Below are positions 60,199 through 64,000 of a DNA stretch of 64,000 nucleotides, one piece after another. Positions within the stretch are counted from its first letter, which is position 1; every line of letters begins with the position of its first letter. The stretch is taken from NCBI RefSeq assembly GCF_001618175.1, contig NZ_LPXN01000094.1:51115-115114 (forward strand), in the 5' to 3' direction. The notes below the pieces were generated by a model, which ran no database searches, was not told the origin of the DNA, and saw only the letters and a list, made by a program, of their open reading frames with translations. The DNA is from Oceanibaculum pacificum (GTDB lineage: Bacteria; Pseudomonadota; Alphaproteobacteria; Oceanibaculales; Oceanibaculaceae). A program made the position numbers and the translations under genes.

Positions 60199-61386
60199 AT
60201 GCCGTCCATGGTCACCGCAGCGACCCTTGCCGAGCGCATGAACACGCTGGGCACCGAAACCGCCTTCGAAGTGCTGGCCCGCGCCGGCCAGCTTGCGGCG
60301 CAGGGCAAGGACATCATCAATCTGGGCATCGGCCAGCCGGATTTCCGCACGCCCGAGCATATTGTGGAAGCGGCCTGCAAGGCGCTGCGCGACGGGCATC
60401 ACGGCTATACGCCGGCAGCCGGCATCACGCCGCTGCGCGAGGCGGTGGCCGCCGACGTTTCGCGCCGCACCGGGGCGGAGGTCGACCCGATGACCGTGCT
60501 GATCGTGCCCGGCGGCAAGGTCACCATGTTCTTCGCCGCCCTGCTCTATGGCGAGCCGGGGGCGGAAATCCTGTACCCCAACCCCGGCTTCCCGATCTAT
60601 GAATCGGTGATCCGCTTTTCCGGCGCCACGCCGGTGCCGATCCCGCTGCTGGAAGAGAACGGCTTCGCCTTCTCGGCCGAGGATGTGCTGTCGCGCATTA
60701 CGCCGAAGACCCGGCTGATCATGCTGAACAGCCCGGCCAACCCGACCGGCGGCGCGGTGCCGAAGGCGGAGTTCGACAAGCTGGTGCAGGGCCTGCAGGC
60801 CTATCCCGAGATCGTCGTGATGAGCGACGAGATCTACGGCCAGATGCTGTATGACGGGCGCGAGCATGTCAGCCTGCTGTCCTACCCGGAAATGCGTGAC
60901 CGGGTGATCCTGCTGGATGGCTGGTCGAAGACCTACGCCATGACCGGCTGGCGCATGGGCTATTCGATCTGGCCGAAGGCAATCCTGCCGCATGCCGAGA
61001 AGCTGGCGGTGAATTGCCATTCCTGCGTGAACGCTTCTGCCCAATATGCAGGCATCGCCGCCCTGACCGGGCCGCAGCAGGCGGTGCGCGACATGGTGGC
61101 CGCCTTCGCCGGCCGCCGCCAGGTCATCGTGGACGAGCTGAACGCCATTCCCGGCTTCCGCTGCGTCGAGCCGGGCGGAGCCTTCTATGCCTTTCCAAAC
61201 GTCGAGGGCACGGGCATTCCGACCAAACAGCTCCAGACGCGCCTGCTGGAGGAAGCCGGCGTGGCGGTCATCGCCGGCACCAGCTTCGGCAAGCATGGCG
61301 AGGGGTATCTGCGCTTCTCCTACGCCAACAGCACGGAGAATATCCAGGAGGCGATGCGGCGCATCCGGACAATGCTGTCGGCCTGA
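60199..61386 (+). CDS. Class I/II aminotransferase
   Basis: 395 residues from ATG 60199 with GAGGAA just upstream; 26 more open codons before it are not family-like. PLP Lys in LLDGWSKTYAMTGWRMGY, NPTGG in SPANPTGGAVP, and INLGIGQPDFRTPEHI at the start, as in AspC-type aspartate/aromatic aminotransferases. Substrate uncertain. It ends 260 bases before glnB and is probably a separate transcript. Confidence 0.86.
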   Translation: MPSMVTAATLAERMNTLGTETAFEVLARAGQLAAQGKDIINLGIGQPDFRTPEHIVEAACKALRDGHHGYTPAAGITPLREAVAADVSRRTGAEVDPMTVLIVPGGKVTMFFAALLYGEPGAEILYPNPGFPIYESVIRFSGATPVPIPLLEENGFAFSAEDVLSRITPKTRLIMLNSPANPTGGAVPKAEFDKLVQGLQAYPEIVVMSDEIYGQMLYDGREHVSLLSYPEMRDRVILLDGWSKTYAMTGWRMGYSIWPKAILPHAEKLAVNCHSCVNASAQYAGIAALTGPQQAVRDMVAAFAGRRQVIVDELNAIPGFRCVEPGGAFYAFPNVEGTGIPTKQLQTRLLEEAGVAVIAGTSFGKHGEGYLRFSYANSTENIQEAMRRIRTMLSA

Positions 61387-61498
61387 CTGCCGCTTTAGCA
61401 GGCACTGATTGGACTCTTTTTGGGCAGATATTTGGTGAAAAAATAGGCATTCTGCCGAGAACGTCGCCATGGGCCTTCGTTAGCATGTGGCGATATGA

Positions 61499-61984
<486 letters not shown>

Positions 61985-62045
61985 GCGGCCTGCTTTCGCA
62001 GCCGTTCACGGCTCTATCTAAGAACCCTAACGAGGGAAAAGGGAC

Positions 62046-63455
62046 ATGTCGGACACCAAAAAAGTAATGGAAATGATCAAGGAGAACGACGTTCGCTACG
62101 TCGATCTCCGTTTCACCGATCCGCGCGGCAAGTGGCAGCATGTGTCGCAGCATATCGCCACTGTCGACGAGGAGTCCCTGGCTGAGGGGTTCATGTTCGA
62201 TGGCTCCTCCATCGCCGGCTGGAAGGCCATCAACGAATCCGACATGTGCCTGATGCCGGACCTGGAAACGGCCGTCATGGACCCGTTCACCGCGCAGCCG
62301 ACGCTGATCCTGGTGTGCGACGTGCTGGAGCCCTCGACCGGCCAGCCCTATGACCGCGACCCCCGCTCCATCGCCAAGAAGGCGCTCGCCTATCTGGGCA
62401 CCACCGGCATCGGCGACATCGCCTATTTCGGTCCGGAAGCCGAGTTCTTCGTGTTCGACGACGTCCGCTTCAAGACCGGCATGAACGAGGCCTTCTACCA
62501 CCTCGATTCCGAGGAAGGCCCGTACAACAGCGGCAAGGTCTACGAGGAAGGCAACCTCGGCCACCGTCCGCCGGCCAAGGGCGGCTACTTCCCGGTTGCC
62601 CCGGTCGATAGCGGCCAGGACATGCGCTCCGACATGCTGAACGCCATCGAGGCGATGGGCGTCGAAGTCGAGAAGCACCACCACGAAGTGGCGGCCGCGC
62701 AGCATGAGCTGGGCATCAAGTTCGACACGCTGATCAAGTGCGGCGACGCGATGCAGATCTACAAGTACTGCATCCACATGGTTGCCGCGACCTACGGCAA
62801 GACCGCGACCTTCATGCCGAAGCCGGTCAAGGGCGATAACGGCTCGGGCATGCATGTCCACCAGTCGATCTGGAAGGGCGGCAAGAACACCTTCGCGGGT
62901 TCGGGCTATGCCGACCTGTCGGAGACCGCGCTGTTCTACATCGGCGGCGTCATCAAGCACGCCCGTGCGATCAACGCCTTCTCCAACTCCACCACCAACA
63001 GCTACAAGCGCCTGATCCCGGGCTTCGAGGCGCCGGTGCTGCTGGCCTACTCGTCGCGCAACCGCTCTGCCTCCTGCCGCATCCCGCATGTGCAGAGCCC
63101 GAAGGGCAAGCGCGTCGAGGTCCGTTTCCCGGATCCGGCCGGCAACCCGTACCTGACCTACTCGGCGCTGATGATGGCCGGCCTCGACGGCATCATCAAC
63201 AAGATCCATCCGGGCGACCCGATGGACAAGAACCTGTACGACCTGCCGCCGGAAGAGCTGGCCAACGTCCCGACCGTCTGCGGCTCGCTGCGCGAGGCCC
63301 TGCAGGCGCTGGACGCCGACCGCGACTTCCTGACCCGCGGCGATGTGTTCACCAATGACATGATCGATGGCTACATCGCCCTGAAGTGGGAAGAGGTGTA
63401 TGCCTTCGAGCATACCCCGCATCCGATCGAGTTCGAGATGTACTACAGCAGCTAA
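62046..63455 (+). CDS. glnA: Glutamine synthetase type I
   Basis: 469 residues, dodecameric GSI-beta class. It makes glutamine from glutamate, ammonia and [22 protein letters not shown] (Asp50 flap), [12 protein letters not shown] (metal), [16 protein letters not shown], and NRSASCRIP are conserved. Y398 in NLYDLPPEE is the adenylylation site used by GlnE. Same transcript as glnB, ending at a strong terminator. Confidence 0.98.
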   Translation: MSDTKKVMEMIKENDVRYVDLRFTDPRGKWQHVSQHIATVDEESLAEGFMFDGSSIAGWKAINESDMCLMPDLETAVMDPFTAQPTLILVCDVLEPSTGQPYDRDPRSIAKKALAYLGTTGIGDIAYFGPEAEFFVFDDVRFKTGMNEAFYHLDSEEGPYNSGKVYEEGNLGHRPPAKGGYFPVAPVDSGQDMRSDMLNAIEAMGVEVEKHHHEVAAAQHELGIKFDTLIKCGDAMQIYKYCIHMVAATYGKTATFMPKPVKGDNGSGMHVHQSIWKGGKNTFAGSGYADLSETALFYIGGVIKHARAINAFSNSTTNSYKRLIPGFEAPVLLAYSSRNRSASCRIPHVQSPKGKRVEVRFPDPAGNPYLTYSALMMAGLDGIINKIHPGDPMDKNLYDLPPEELANVPTVCGSLREALQALDADRDFLTRGDVFTNDMIDGYIALKWEEVYAFEHTPHPIEFEMYYSS

Positions 63456-63484
63456 GCTGCCGGTCATTCGAGCCTGAGACGAAG

Positions 63485-63515
63485 ACGCCCCCGCCATCCC
63501 GCGGGGGCGTTTTTT
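63485..63515 (+). terminator. Intrinsic terminator after glnA
   Basis: ACGCCCCCGC/GCGGGGGCGT perfect ten-base stem with loop CATCCC followed by six T, 30 bases after the glnA stop codon. Confidence 0.93.
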
Positions 63516-63543
63516 ATGGGCCGCGCGGAATCCAAAAATGCAA

Positions 63544-63567
63544 ACGGCCCCGCCAGGGCGGGGCCGT
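63544..63567 (-). terminator. Intrinsic terminator of the small hypothetical gene
   Basis: ACGGCCCCGC/GCGGGGCCGT perfect stem with a four-base loop; on the minus strand it is followed by TTGCATTTTTGG. It lies 26 bases after the stop codon of the minus-strand gene, so the two genes have back-to-back terminators. Confidence 0.8.
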
Positions 63568-63592
63568 CCGGTCTCTTCTTGCGTCGCGCAGA

Positions 63593-63817
63593 TCAGGCCG
63601 TGCGGCCGGGCACCCGGCTACCGTGCGAAACGGCGGCGATAATGCGCTGCACAATGGCCTTGGTCGGCGCGATCACGAACAGGCGCAGGCCATCCGCCAT
63701 GGCGTGGGCGCGCAGCTGGCGGGCATGTCGCACATAGGTGTAAATCTGGCTCGGATCATAGGGAGGAAGGGTGTAGCTCTGGAATGCGTCGTGGGTCTTC
63801 TCGAGGTCCTGGAACAT
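63593..63817 (-). CDS. Small hypothetical protein
   Basis: 74 residues from ATG 63817, which has GGAGA seven bases upstream; the open frame extends to 63901 and ATG 63829 is possible. Segments YDPSQIYTYVRHARQLRAHA and MADGLRLFVIAPTKAIVQRI suggest an alpha-helical protein with amphipathic helices, no signal peptide. Small proteins with this basic, Arg/Tyr-rich look are common in alphaproteobacteria, but I do not recognise the family. Confidence 0.6.
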   Translation of the reverse strand: MFQDLEKTHDAFQSYTLPPYDPSQIYTYVRHARQLRAHAMADGLRLFVIAPTKAIVQRIIAAVSHGSRVPGRTA

Positions 63818-64000
63818 CTGTATCTCCATGAATTTGCGACTGCGAAGAGCGCTCTCCCATATCGTTGAAACCAAGATAATGCTGCGACGCACAATAGGCA
63901 AGCATTCCTGTCCTATTTTGCCATGCCGTTACCGCAACGCAGCCTGCCCAGGATGCAGGTCTCGGCGTCGCCGGCGTTGGTCTCCCCTCACCCAGCTCCG
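63818..64000. other. Unassigned right end of window
   Basis: The upstream region of the small hypothetical gene and the window edge. About 70 bases are moderately AT-rich and may hold its promoter. I see no further gene start. Confidence 0.5.

Overview
The window is a GC-rich chromosomal segment of an alphaproteobacterium, most probably of Rhodospirillales type. This rests on gene content and order: ppiD-trpE, the block DUF177-rpmF-plsX-fabH-ihfA-MerR, nrdR-ribD-ribE-ribB-ribH-nusB-thiL, a full nuoA-N operon followed by birA-coaX-rnj-mce-DUF1467, tig-clpP-clpX-lon-hupB, and a glnB-glnA unit. A Ros/MucR regulator, a cytochrome bc1 assembly chaperone and small alphaproteobacterial proteins of unknown function agree with this. 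Genus cannot be fixed from the sequence. I see no prophage, insertion sequence, CRISPR array or replication origin.

Layout: 1-5.7 kb holds the end of ppiD, trpE, a three-gene run of two unknown proteins and a receiver-domain protein, a class II aldolase, a hypothetical gene and tRNA-Pro. 5.8-10.3 kb is the minus-strand envelope and fatty-acid block, ending divergently from bamE. 11-14.5 kb carries a proton-pumping pyrophosphatase and an MFS transporter. 14.5-22.6 kb is a long minus-strand run for C1 metabolism (glyA), ribose phosphate, ribonucleotide reductase control (nrdR) and riboflavin, with an FMN riboswitch between ribD and ribE. 22.6-28 kb is mixed: MucR-like and GntR regulators, glutaryl-CoA dehydrogenase, a periplasmic hypothetical, a candidate small RNA, tag, DUF1467 and methylmalonyl-CoA epimerase. 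28-45.7 kb runs rnj, coaX, birA and the whole complex I operon, transcribed leftward. 46-53.5 kb holds tRNAs, HU, Lon, ClpX, ClpP and trigger factor. 53.5-64 kb holds the NAD(P)HX repair enzyme, an HpcH-type aldolase, a large RTX-type metallophosphatase, tRNA-His, two divergent aminotransferases and the sigma-54-type glnB-glnA unit.

How the genes work together: the nuo block builds NADH dehydrogenase, and the pyrophosphatase adds a second proton pump. Lon, ClpXP and trigger factor form a protein quality-control neighbourhood with a sigma-32-like promoter in front of lon. The rib genes downstream of the riboswitch can be shut down by FMN together with nusB and thiL, while ribD is read from the nrdR side. 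glnB-glnA has the signature of nitrogen control.

I did not find a complete undescribed system. The features most worth a second look are: a compact candidate small RNA at 26433-26527 with two hairpins, an exposed anti-Shine-Dalgarno UCCUCCC and a strong terminator; a trigger factor with a 39-residue His/Asp insert (23 His) plus a Lys/Ala tail; a 857-residue RTX metallophosphatase with a structured leader and a changed active-site motif; a MucR-like protein lacking two zinc ligands; and a RibB protein with a degenerate GTP cyclohydrolase II half (RibBX type).
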